The position numbers and the translations under genes were made by a program. This document shows, piece after piece, positions 1 to 5,273 of a DNA stretch of 5,428 nucleotides (position 1 is its first letter; each line of letters opens with the position of its first letter). The stretch is taken from the NCBI GenBank assembly GCA_964548565.1, contig CAZJTF010000428.1:1-5428 (forward strand), written 5' to 3'. A model generated the notes under the pieces. The model was not told the DNA's origin. It did not search any database and saw only the letters and a list, made by a program, of their open reading frames with translations. The stretch comes from CAYLLT01 sp964548565 (GTDB lineage Bacteria; Planctomycetota; Phycisphaerae; UBA1845; PWPN01).

Positions 1-636
1 CTCGACCATCCGCTTACCCTTCTCGATCATCAGGCGGGCGATGCGGATGTGGCTGGCGATGTCCTGGTCGTTGCTGGACGAGACGACCTCGCCGTGGACC
101 GTCCGGCGCATTTCCGTGACCTCTTCCGGGCGCTCGTCGATGAGCAGAACCATCATGTAGATATCGGGGTGGTTCTTCGCAATGGCGGCCGCCATCTGCT
201 GCAGCAGGATGGTCTTGCCGGTCCGCGGCGGGGCGGCAATGAGCCCGCGCTGCCCGCGGCCGATGGGGGTCATCAGGTCGAGGACGCGCATGGTGAGCGG
301 CCCCCCCTCGGTCTCGAAGCGGATGCGCTGCCGGGGGTCGACGACGGTGAGATCCTGGAACGATGGCACCTCGCCATAGGCGTCGGCCGCCATGCCGTTA
401 ATCAGTTCGGCGCGAGTCAGCATGTACTGGGAATGGCCCGGACCGGATCCGCGCCCGTTGCTGCGCTGCGACTGGCCGGAAACGGTCTCGCCGCCGCGGA
501 GGGCCAGGCGCCGCACCATGTCTCCGGAGACGAAGGGATCGGTGGGGTGGACTGCGTAATTCCGCTTGGGTGAGCGGAGGAAGCCGTATCCCTTTTCGTG
601 TAATTCCAAAGTTCCTTCAACGACTGCGTCGGACAT
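1..636 (-). CDS. rho: Transcription termination factor Rho, N-terminal 212 residues (3' end outside window)
   Basis: Rho is a hexameric RNA-dependent ATPase helicase that ends transcription of untranslated RNA. Translating the minus strand from ATG at 636 gives a cold-shock-like RNA-binding domain at about residues 7-55, with GYGFLRS at 16-22 and DPFVSGDMVRR at 33-43. A short glycine/serine-rich linker follows (about 54-70), then the RecA-like ATPase core. The Walker A is PPRTGKT (136-142), with K141 as the catalytic lysine, and the Walker B region is LLIDERPEEVTEM (164-176). The core continues through HGEVVSSSND to the window edge, so the Q and R loops are not visible. An in-frame TGA at 658-660 leaves ATG 634-636 as the only ATG start, behind a weak AGGGCAGGG-like ribosome site. 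The P-loop lies about 43 residues earlier than in E. coli Rho, so the N-terminal helical bundle is missing. The P-loop reads PPRTGKT where E. coli has PPKAGKT. The family call is very secure. Confidence 0.96.
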   Translation of the reverse strand, partial: MSDAVVEGTLELHEKGYGFLRSPKRNYAVHPTDPFVSGDMVRRLALRGGETVSGQSQRSNGRGSGPGHSQYMLTRAELINGMAADAYGEVPSFQDLTVVDPRQRIRFETEGGPLTMRVLDLMTPIGRGQRGLIAAPPRTGKTILLQQMAAAIAKNHPDIYMMVLLIDERPEEVTEMRRTVHGEVVSSSNDQDIASHIRIARLMIEKGKRMVE

Positions 637-670
637 TCGTGCCCTGCCCTGGATGAATCAGACTGGATCG

Positions 671-697
671 GCACACCCGTCGGATGTGACGGTGTGC
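671..697 (-). other. Strong hairpin in the rho 5' leader
   Basis: GCACACCCGTC (671-681) and GACGGTGTGC (688-697) pair over ten base pairs with a single bulged C and a six-base loop (682-687). No T-run follows on the minus strand, so this is not a classic intrinsic terminator. It lies between the predicted start site (about 741) and the rho start codon (636). It could therefore act in leader attenuation, Rho autoregulation or mRNA stability. The function is inferred; the pairing is directly visible. Confidence 0.5.
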
Positions 698-747
698 GAC
701 GTGCCCGCACCTGGATGGACGTTGTGAGCCCAGTGGGAGGCTGACTC

Positions 748-776
748 TTTGTAGCGTAAACCAGCCGGCAAGTCAA
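748..776 (-). promoter_or_regulatory. Predicted sigma70-type promoter of rho
   Basis: On the minus strand, TTGACT (771-776, 5 of 6 consensus matches) is followed by a 17-base spacer and TACAAA (748-753, 4 of 6). Transcription would start near 741, giving a leader of about 100 bases before the rho ATG at 636. It sits in a moderately AT-rich patch within otherwise GC-rich DNA, just after the end of the upstream methyltransferase gene. No convincing terminator separates the two genes, so rho may also receive read-through. Confidence 0.5.
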
Positions 777-822
777 ACGCCCGACGGGGCTGAAATCGCG
801 CAAGTCCCGGCGCCGCCAACAC

Positions 823-1689
823 TCAGGTCAGAGTGGCGGCCAGGGCGCGGATGAAGTCAGGGCTTGTACCGCAGCAGCCGCCCACGATGTCGGCGCCGGC
901 GGTCACCAGTTCCCGGGCCCTGGTGGCGTACTCCTGAGGGGACATCTTGTAGGTGACCTTGCCGTTCTCAATTTCAGGGAGGCCGGCGTTGGCCTTGACC
1001 CAGATCGGTTTTGTCGTGGCTGCCCGGAGCAGCGCCGCCACCTTGATGTAATTCTCGATGCCGATGCCGCAGTTGCAGCCGATGATGTCCGCGCCGGCCT
1101 CGGTGAGGGCCTCGACCGCCTTTTCGGGGGTGACGCCCATCATGGTGTTGGTGTGCTCGCGCCCGGAGTCATACGTCATGCTGCCGACGACGGGCAGGCC
1201 GGTCGTTTTGGCGGCCTTGACGGCCGCCACCGCCTCGGCGAGTTCGGTCATCGTCTCGACGACGAGCGCGTCCGCGCCGCCTTCCGCCAGGGCCCCGGCC
1301 TGCTGCCGGAAGGCCTCGAAGAGTTCGTCCTCCTGCACCTCGCCGATCATCACGATTTTGCCGCTGGGGCCGATCGAGCCAAAGACAAAACCTTTGCCGT
1401 CGATGGCCTGCTTGCTGATGTCGGCCCCGGCGCGGTTGAAGTCATCCACCTTGTCCGCCCGCTCGTGCCGGCCGAGAACGAAGCGGTTGGCCCCGAAAGT
1501 ATTCGTGAGGATGATCGTCGCGCCGGCGTCCACGTAGGCGTCAGCGACCTTGCGGACGAGCTCCGGGCGGGTGACGTTCCATTCTTCGCGGCAGAAACCG
1601 GGGGGGCATCCGAGCTTGTCCAGTTCCGTACCCCACGCTCCGTCGGCGATCGTGACCTTGCCCTTGAAGCGGCTGACGTCCAGCGCCAT
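823..1689 (-). CDS. Homocysteine S-methyltransferase family protein (single-domain, zinc-dependent)
   Basis: Members of this family move a methyl group to the zinc-bound thiolate of homocysteine, making methionine in the cytoplasm. The 288-residue product is one TIM-barrel domain. It shows DGAWGTEL (16-23), NTFGANRFVL (63-72), GSIGPSGK (104-111), VVETMTE (143-149), GCNCGIG (204-210), KANAGLPE (232-239) and GGCCGTSPDFIRAL (270-283). The zinc ligands are expected to be C207, C272 and C273; the invariant NCG and GGCCG motifs are intact. It resembles the N-terminal module of MetH. It has no folate, B12 or activation domain, so the methyl donor (betaine, S-methylmethionine, or methylfolate/B12 through separate partners) cannot be told. 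ATG at 1687-1689 has AGGAG at 1698-1702, eight bases upstream. It lies divergent to thyX. The family is secure; the exact substrate is open. Confidence 0.93.
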   Translation of the reverse strand: MALDVSRFKGKVTIADGAWGTELDKLGCPPGFCREEWNVTRPELVRKVADAYVDAGATIILTNTFGANRFVLGRHERADKVDDFNRAGADISKQAIDGKGFVFGSIGPSGKIVMIGEVQEDELFEAFRQQAGALAEGGADALVVETMTELAEAVAAVKAAKTTGLPVVGSMTYDSGREHTNTMMGVTPEKAVEALTEAGADIIGCNCGIGIENYIKVAALLRAATTKPIWVKANAGLPEIENGKVTYKMSPQEYATRARELVTAGADIVGGCCGTSPDFIRALAATLT

Positions 1690-1733
1690 GCGGAAATCTC
1701 CTGGAAGATTCGGGTCCCTGCGCGTCGGCGCGT

Positions 1734-1762
1734 ATTATAACCGGACGGGCGGGTCGGCACGA
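1734..1762 (-). promoter_or_regulatory. Predicted promoter of the homocysteine methyltransferase gene
   Basis: A perfect TATAAT lies on the minus strand at 1734-1739, placing the start site near 1727. The leader would be about 37 bases before the ATG at 1689, too short for a large riboswitch. The region where a -35 box should be (about 1757-1762, TCGTGC) matches the consensus poorly. The call therefore rests on the -10 box, its position and its contrast with the GC-rich surroundings. Confidence 0.45.
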
Positions 1763-1839
1763 TCATGGGCGCGGCCGCACGGTTGCCATGGCGAATGACC
1801 GTTCGCCACATCCAAGGGGAATTCGTGGAGACGGCCGGA

Positions 1840-1867
1840 TTGAAAAGCTGCGCCGCGTCTATACAGT
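1840..1867 (+). promoter_or_regulatory. Possible promoter of thyX
   Basis: TTGAAA (1840-1845, 5 of 6) is followed by a 16-base spacer and TACAGT (1862-1867, 4 of 6). An overlapping TATACA at 1860-1865 has a shorter spacer of 14 bases. Either would start transcription around 1872-1875, leaving a leader of about 70 bases before the thyX start at 1946. The rest of the 256-base divergent region between the methyltransferase and thyX holds no further gene that can be supported. Confidence 0.35.
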
Positions 1868-1876
1868 GGCCGTGCA

Positions 1877-1914
1877 CGGAGGAGGCCGGAATCCTCCGCC
1901 GAACGGAATCGGCG
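1877..1914 (+). other. Two overlapping hairpins in the thyX leader
   Basis: CGGAGGA (1877-1883) pairs perfectly with TCCTCCG (1892-1898) over seven base pairs with an eight-base loop. CGCCGA (1897-1902) pairs with TCGGCG (1909-1914) over six with a six-base loop. The two share bases 1897-1898, so in full form they exclude each other slightly. The first 5' arm looks like a Shine-Dalgarno sequence without a start codon, and its 3' arm carries TCCTCC, an anti-Shine-Dalgarno sequence. The true thyX ribosome site (GAGGG, 1934-1938) lies downstream. No known riboswitch class is recognised. Confidence 0.4.
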
Positions 1915-1945
1915 CCGGGTCAGCCGGTGCGTTGAGGGACCTGCC

Positions 1946-2722
1946 TTGAAAATCGTGCGCCAACCCAGCGTGTACCTTGTCGGGCGCCAGACGACCTCCC
2001 AGGCGGAGCTCGATCGCTTCCTGGCGGACCACGAGGTGTCTCACTGGACGACGGACACCGACGTTGCCGGCCAGAAGCTGTGCGAAGTGGCAGGGCGACT
2101 GTGCTACATGAGTTTCGCCCGCCCGCGTCCAGGCGGAAACTCTACATACCTGCACCACATCCTGGAGGTGGGGCACGGCAGCGTCCTCGAGCATGCGGTG
2201 TTCAACTTCATCATCACGGGCGTGTCCCGCAGCTTCACGCACGAGCTGATCCGGCACCGCGCGGGGTTCGGATATTCGCAGCTCTCGCAGCGGTACGTGG
2301 ACGAGTCCACCGCCGACTACGTGGAGCCGGACTGCATCGCGGAGGATCCCGAGCTGCACGGGATCTGGCTGGAAGCCGTCCAGCATTGCCAGGAGGCGTA
2401 TGCCCGGCTGGTCGAGGGGCTTGTGGGGCGGTTTGCAGGGGTCGAGGACAAGACGCTCCGCCGGAAGATGGCCCGCCAGGCCGCGCGGTCCGTGCTGCCG
2501 AATGCCACCGAGACCAAGATCTTCGTCACCGCCAATGCGCGTGCTCTCCGGCATTTCATCGAACTGCGGTGCAACGAGCACGCCGAGGTGGAGATCCGGG
2601 CGGTGGCGGCCATGATGCTCAGGATTCTCCAGGCCGAGGCCCCCAACCTGTTCGGAGACTACAAAGTGGTGCAACTCCCCGATGGCACGCACGGCGCGGA
2701 AACGCCGCACCGCAAGGTCTGA
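1946..2722 (+). CDS. thyX: Flavin-dependent thymidylate synthase ThyX
   Basis: ThyX makes dTMP from dUMP using methylenetetrahydrofolate as carbon donor and FAD/NAD(P)H as reductant. It gives tetrahydrofolate rather than the dihydrofolate released by ThyA. The 258-residue product shows HGSVLEH (77-83), the signature RHR at 103-105 followed by QRYVDES (115-121), ARSVLPNATET (180-190), NARALRHFIELR (197-208) and HAEVEIR (212-218). These are the expected FAD- and dUMP-binding blocks of a homotetramer. In the signature, eight residues separate RHR from S114, where seven is the textbook spacing. The start is TTG at 1946. GAGGG at 1934-1938 is seven bases upstream, and the first ATG in frame (Met55) lies well inside conserved sequence. 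GTG at 1955 is an alternative start. The gene is divergent from the methyltransferase; both enzymes touch one-carbon metabolism, but this may be chance. Confidence 0.96.
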   Translation: MKIVRQPSVYLVGRQTTSQAELDRFLADHEVSHWTTDTDVAGQKLCEVAGRLCYMSFARPRPGGNSTYLHHILEVGHGSVLEHAVFNFIITGVSRSFTHELIRHRAGFGYSQLSQRYVDESTADYVEPDCIAEDPELHGIWLEAVQHCQEAYARLVEGLVGRFAGVEDKTLRRKMARQAARSVLPNATETKIFVTANARALRHFIELRCNEHAEVEIRAVAAMMLRILQAEAPNLFGDYKVVQLPDGTHGAETPHRKV

Positions 2723-2866
2723 GCGCGGGACGCGTCGGATCCGCTTCAATTGAGCTGGTACACACGTTCTGGCGGACAGTGTCGCGCCCACTTCGACCGC
2801 ATTCCCCCTGACTGACCGGCGCGCGCCCCGGTTGCGTTGCAGTGGGGTGGCGATAGACTTCTGCCC
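2723..2866. other. Intergenic gap between thyX and the DUF2721 gene
   Basis: This 144-base stretch has no supportable gene. It ends in a dyad, ACCGG (2815-2819) with CCGGT (2828-2832), enclosing the perfect palindrome GGCGCGCGCC (2818-2827). That could fold as a GC hairpin at the end of the thyX message, but no T-run follows. A weak promoter-like pair, TTGCGT (2832-2837) and TAGACT (2854-2859) with a 16-base spacer, would place the start site almost on the next ATG (2867). Confidence 0.3.
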
Positions 2867-3433
2867 ATGTCGCAGTGGTCCCAGATCATTTCGGCGTCGG
2901 TCGTCCCCGTGGTCATCATCTCGGCCTGCGGGCTGCTGTGCCTGGCGTTCTACAACCGTCTTGCGTCCATCGTCTCGCGTCTCCGGAATTTTCAGCGTGA
3001 ACGTCTGGATCAGCACCAGCTCTACGCGCGGTGCGTGGCGGAAGGTCGGGTGGACCGCCTTGTCCTGATCCGACACCAGCGGATGCTCGAGATGCTCGAA
3101 CAGCAGACGACGCGGGTGATCCGGCGGGCCCGGCTGATCCGGCGGACCCTCCTGTGTCTTCTGGGGACGATCGCCTGCCTGACGGTGTGCTCGCTGGCGC
3201 TGGGCCTCGGCGTCCGATGGCCCAATGCGGCGTACGTTGCGGTGCCGGTCTACTTCGCGGGGGCAGGGTTGCTGCTGGCGGGCGTCCTGTTTGCCTTTCT
3301 GGAGATGGTCCACGCCCTCGAACCAGTGGAACTGGAGAGTGATTTCGTTTCGCGGCTCTCCCAGGAGTTCGCTGAGCCGGTCGAGAATGGTACGTTCACG
3401 GGCGCCAAGCGACAGAAAACGAGCAGCGGATGA
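2867..3433 (+). CDS. DUF2721 family membrane protein
   Basis: The product is 188 residues from ATG 2867 and its function is unknown. An N-terminal hydrophobic segment at about 8-28 includes PVVIISACGLLCLAFYNRL, the hallmark block of DUF2721. A long, basic, helical cytoplasmic stretch follows (about 31-93, rich in Arg, Glu and Gln, likely coiled coil). Two more hydrophobic segments lie at about 94-115 and 122-146, and the tail is acidic then basic. This suggests three membrane helices in the inner membrane. A start at TTG 2837 would add ten residues with no family support. ATG 2867 places the hydrophobic helix properly but lacks a good ribosome site; the nearest purine run is too far away. The gene follows thyX on the same strand and ends before a terminator-like hairpin, so it is probably separate from the microcompartment operon. 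Confidence 0.85.
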   Translation: MSQWSQIISASVVPVVIISACGLLCLAFYNRLASIVSRLRNFQRERLDQHQLYARCVAEGRVDRLVLIRHQRMLEMLEQQTTRVIRRARLIRRTLLCLLGTIACLTVCSLALGLGVRWPNAAYVAVPVYFAGAGLLLAGVLFAFLEMVHALEPVELESDFVSRLSQEFAEPVENGTFTGAKRQKTSSG

Positions 3434-3438
3434 CCCCA

Positions 3439-3467
3439 CTCACAGCTGTGTGAGGCGGTTTCCTTTC
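3439..3467 (+). terminator. Possible weak terminator after the DUF2721 gene
   Basis: CTCACA (3439-3444) and TGTGAG (3449-3454) form a six-base-pair stem with loop GCTG, six bases after the stop codon. A T-rich tract (GTTTCCTTTC, about 3458-3467) follows. The core CACAGCTGTG (3441-3450) is also a perfect ten-base palindrome, so a protein-binding site is an alternative. The stem is short and the T-run is interrupted, so this is tentative. Confidence 0.35.
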
Positions 3468-3561
3468 GGACGTTTCGCCGGGTCTATTCACATAAATGTC
3501 TTGCCATCAACAGCTTGCGCATCTCGGCGGATTCCCGCCAGATCTGCCTCTGCCATTTGAC

Positions 3562-3582
3562 CGTTTCTGATTGCAAACGATC
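3562..3582. promoter_or_regulatory. Candidate operator for the DeoR-family regulator
   Basis: CGTTT (3562-3566) and AAACG (3575-3579) form an inverted repeat across eight bases. The overlapping TGATTG (3568-3573) and CGATCA (3577-3582) form a second imperfect dyad. Both cover the predicted -35 box of the regulator promoter, where a repressor would block transcription. A second CGTTTC occurs at 3471-3476 and could be part of a distant site. That the adjacent DeoR protein binds here is inferred from position and from autoregulation being common in this family. Confidence 0.4.
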
Positions 3583-3598
3583 AAAAAATGTCGATAAT
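3571..3598 (+). promoter_or_regulatory. Predicted promoter of the microcompartment operon
   Basis: TTGCAA (3571-3576, 4 of 6) is followed by a 16-base spacer and GATAAT (3593-3598, 5 of 6). This predicts a start near 3605 and a leader of about 26 bases before the DeoR-family ATG at 3631. The surrounding 3480-3600 stretch is visibly richer in A and T than the coding regions. No second promoter is evident before pduL, so one message probably carries the regulator, pduL, the BMC-H gene and those beyond the window. Confidence 0.5.
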
Positions 3599-3630
3599 GC
3601 CACAGGGCGGCAGGAACGCCCGAGGATGAG

Positions 3631-4446
3631 ATGACCGCGGACGAACGCCGACAGCAGGTTTCGGAGTACCTGGCCCGCAAGGGATTTGCGGACCTGGGGA
3701 CTCTCGTGTCGGAACTCGGCGTCTCCGAATCTACGGTTCGCCGGGACCTGTCGCTGCTGGAAGAGGAAGGGATCGTGCGCCGGACGCACGGGGGGGCCGT
3801 CTTCGTCAGCGACCGGTTCAGCGTGCTGAACTATTCCGCCCGCGAATCAGCGGCGGTGTCCGAAAAGCTGGCGATCGGGAAAGCGGTGGCGGACCTGATC
3901 GAGGACGGCGAGACGGTGCTGCTGGACGGCGGTACCACGACCTTCCAGGTGGCCCGGCACCTGCTCCTGCGGTCGCTCCAGGTGGTGACGAATTCGCTGC
4001 CGATCGCGAATCTCCTGGGCAGCGCGGCCAACGTCGAGCTGACGTTCGTCGGCGGTTACATCTACCCGCGGACGGGCGTGGCGCTCGGCCCGGTGGCGGT
4101 GCAGGCGCTCAAATCGCTGCACGTCAGCAAATGCATCATGGGAATTGCCGGTCTCACGGACGAGGGGCTCTACAACGCGAACGTGCTGATGGTCGAGGCC
4201 GAGCAGCAGATGATCGACTGTGCCGACGAACTGATCATCGCCGCTGACCGCAGCAAGTTCGGAAAGCGCGCACTCGCGCGGCTCAGCGACTGGGACGTGG
4301 TGGATCGCGTCGTCTCCGACGAGCGGCTCGAGAGTCGCTGGCAGGAGGTGGTGCGGCAGGCGGGAGCGGAGCTGATACTCGCGGCGCCGGAAGCCCTGAC
4401 CGGGGCGGCGGCGCGCAGTTCGGATGGAGAGGTCAGGCCGGGCTAG
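3631..4446 (+). CDS. DeoR/GlpR-family transcriptional regulator of the microcompartment locus
   Basis: This is a 271-residue cytoplasmic DNA-binding regulator, normally a repressor released by a phosphorylated sugar. The N-terminal winged helix-turn-helix covers about 3-57. It has the family signature LVSELGVSESTVRRDLSLLE (25-44) followed by GIVRRTHGGA (47-56). The DeoRC sugar-phosphate sensor domain covers about 75-235. It shows DGGTTT (99-104), TNS (120-122), FVGG (139-142), GIAGLTDEGLYNAN (171-184) and AADRSKFG (204-211), the last two lining the ligand site. A tail of about 30 residues rich in Ala and Arg is not part of the domain. ATG 3631 has GAGG five bases upstream (3622-3625). It is the first gene of the compartment cluster, with pduL starting 22 bases after its stop. 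The inducer is unknown; a fucose/rhamnose-derived phosphate such as fuculose- or rhamnulose-1-phosphate is a guess from PVM locus biology. Confidence 0.92.
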   Translation: MTADERRQQVSEYLARKGFADLGTLVSELGVSESTVRRDLSLLEEEGIVRRTHGGAVFVSDRFSVLNYSARESAAVSEKLAIGKAVADLIEDGETVLLDGGTTTFQVARHLLLRSLQVVTNSLPIANLLGSAANVELTFVGGYIYPRTGVALGPVAVQALKSLHVSKCIMGIAGLTDEGLYNANVLMVEAEQQMIDCADELIIAADRSKFGKRALARLSDWDVVDRVVSDERLESRWQEVVRQAGAELILAAPEALTGAAARSSDGEVRPG

Positions 4447-4468
4447 CTCCCGGCATGCGAGGTGGTGG

Positions 4469-5158
4469 ATGAGTGTCATCAGCCGAGGTGCGCTGGATCG
4501 TTCGGCGGTCGAGCGGGTCGTCCGGGAGGTCGTGAAGGCCCGTTTCGCGGCGGGCGGAAACGGCGCGAGCGTCGCGCCGAGCAAACCGAGCCTGTACGTG
4601 AACATCTCCGCGCGTCACATGCACATCACGCAGGAAAACCTGGAGATCCTGTTCGGGCCGGGCGCCAAGCTGACCGTGCACCGGATGCTTTACCAGGAGG
4701 GGCAGTTTGCCAGCGAGCAGATGGTGACGATCATCGGGCCGCGGCACCGCACGATTACGAATCTGCGGATCCTGGGGCCGTGCCGGACGCTCAACCAGAT
4801 CGAGCTGTCCTTCACGGACGGAATCGCGATGGGCATCGACCTGCCGGTGAAGATGAGCGGAGATGTAAAGGGCTCGCCGGGTTGCATCGTGCTCGGCCCG
4901 AAGGGGCACATCGAGCTGAAGGAAGGCGTCATTCGGGCGATGCGGCACGTGCACATGAACCCGAAAGAGGCAGAGTACTACGGCGTCAAGCCGGGCGACC
5001 CGATGGTGCTCGAGGTCGACAGCAGCTGCCCGATGCGGTTTGAAGGGGTGATCGCCCGCATCGATCCCGCGCTGAAGCTGGAGGTCCACATCGACACCGA
5101 CGAAGGCAACGCGTGCGACCTGCCGAATGCGAAGCGCGTCGAGCTGTACAAGCAGTGA
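4469..5158 (+). CDS. pduL: PduL-type phosphate acyltransferase (microcompartment phosphotransacylase)
   Basis: PduL converts propionyl-CoA (or acetyl-CoA) and phosphate to acyl-phosphate and CoA, recycling CoA inside the microcompartment. The 229-residue product has the two beta-barrel domains of the family. Expected zinc ligands are present: H50 and H52 (ARHMHI), E112 (NQIELSFTDG), H160 and H162 (MRHVHM) and H207 (KLEVHIDTDEGNA). R106 in GPCRTLNQ matches the phosphate-binding arginine. These assignments transfer from the R. palustris PduL structure by motif. Residues about 8-27 (ALDRSAVERVVREVVKARF) form an amphipathic helix before a Gly/Ala-rich linker (28-40), typical of an encapsulation peptide. 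ATG 4469 has GAGG at 4459-4462, six bases upstream. An in-frame extension to 4424 would overlap the regulator gene and has no support. It sits between the DeoR regulator and a shell gene, the arrangement expected of a PVM-type locus. Confidence 0.95.
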   Translation: MSVISRGALDRSAVERVVREVVKARFAAGGNGASVAPSKPSLYVNISARHMHITQENLEILFGPGAKLTVHRMLYQEGQFASEQMVTIIGPRHRTITNLRILGPCRTLNQIELSFTDGIAMGIDLPVKMSGDVKGSPGCIVLGPKGHIELKEGVIRAMRHVHMNPKEAEYYGVKPGDPMVLEVDSSCPMRFEGVIARIDPALKLEVHIDTDEGNACDLPNAKRVELYKQ

Positions 5159-5175
5159 GGAACCGAGTGACGCGG

Positions 5176-5254
5176 GGGCGCCCGAGCGCCCGCTCCGCGA
5201 CACGACGACATGAGAACCGAGGCCGGAAGCGACCGGCCGCCCGCGAATGCGGGC
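5176..5254 (+). other. Three GC hairpins in the pduL-BMC-H intercistronic gap
   Basis: Three perfect six-base-pair stems lie within 79 bases. GGGCGC/GCGCCC (5176-5181 and 5186-5191) has loop CCGA. GGCCGG/CCGGCC (5221-5226 and 5233-5238) has loop AAGCGA. GCCCGC/GCGGGC (5239-5244 and 5249-5254) has loop GAAT. The last two abut with no spacer and end six bases before the BMC-H ribosome site AAGGAG. None has a T-run, so they are unlikely to be intrinsic terminators. An RNase barrier or processing element that raises shell-protein output relative to the enzyme is plausible but inferred. Confidence 0.5.
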
Positions 5255-5273
5255 CAATGAAAGGAGTTCGAGG

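Noticed and set aside
49..573. A 174-codon plus-strand frame over rho
   Set aside because: It is the complement of the conserved Rho sequence; the minus-strand product is unmistakable and this one resembles nothing.
779..790. GCCC/GGGC stem after the methyltransferase gene as an intrinsic terminator
   Set aside because: Only four base pairs and a three-base T-run (GTTTG) follow on the minus strand, overlapping the rho -35 region; too weak to call.
417..803. A 128-codon minus-strand frame starting upstream of rho
   Set aside because: It overlaps the rho start in another frame, runs through the predicted rho promoter and leader, and shows no recognisable domain.
1690..1733. A SAM or cobalamin riboswitch ahead of the methyltransferase gene
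   Set aside because: The leader from the predicted start is only about 37 bases and shows no conserved riboswitch core.
1859..3439. A 526-codon open frame on the minus strand opposite thyX and the DUF2721 gene
   Set aside because: The frame is antisense to two clearly recognised genes, its product is rich in His, Arg, Pro and Gln with no family resemblance, and such long antisense frames are common in GC-rich DNA.
3484..3558. Short minus-strand frames in the control region upstream of the DeoR-family gene, one giving a plausible-looking peptide ending LLMARHLCE and another of 22 codons
   Set aside because: Neither has a ribosome site. The first is only the tail of a frame antisense to the regulator gene. 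The area is better explained as promoter and operator DNA.
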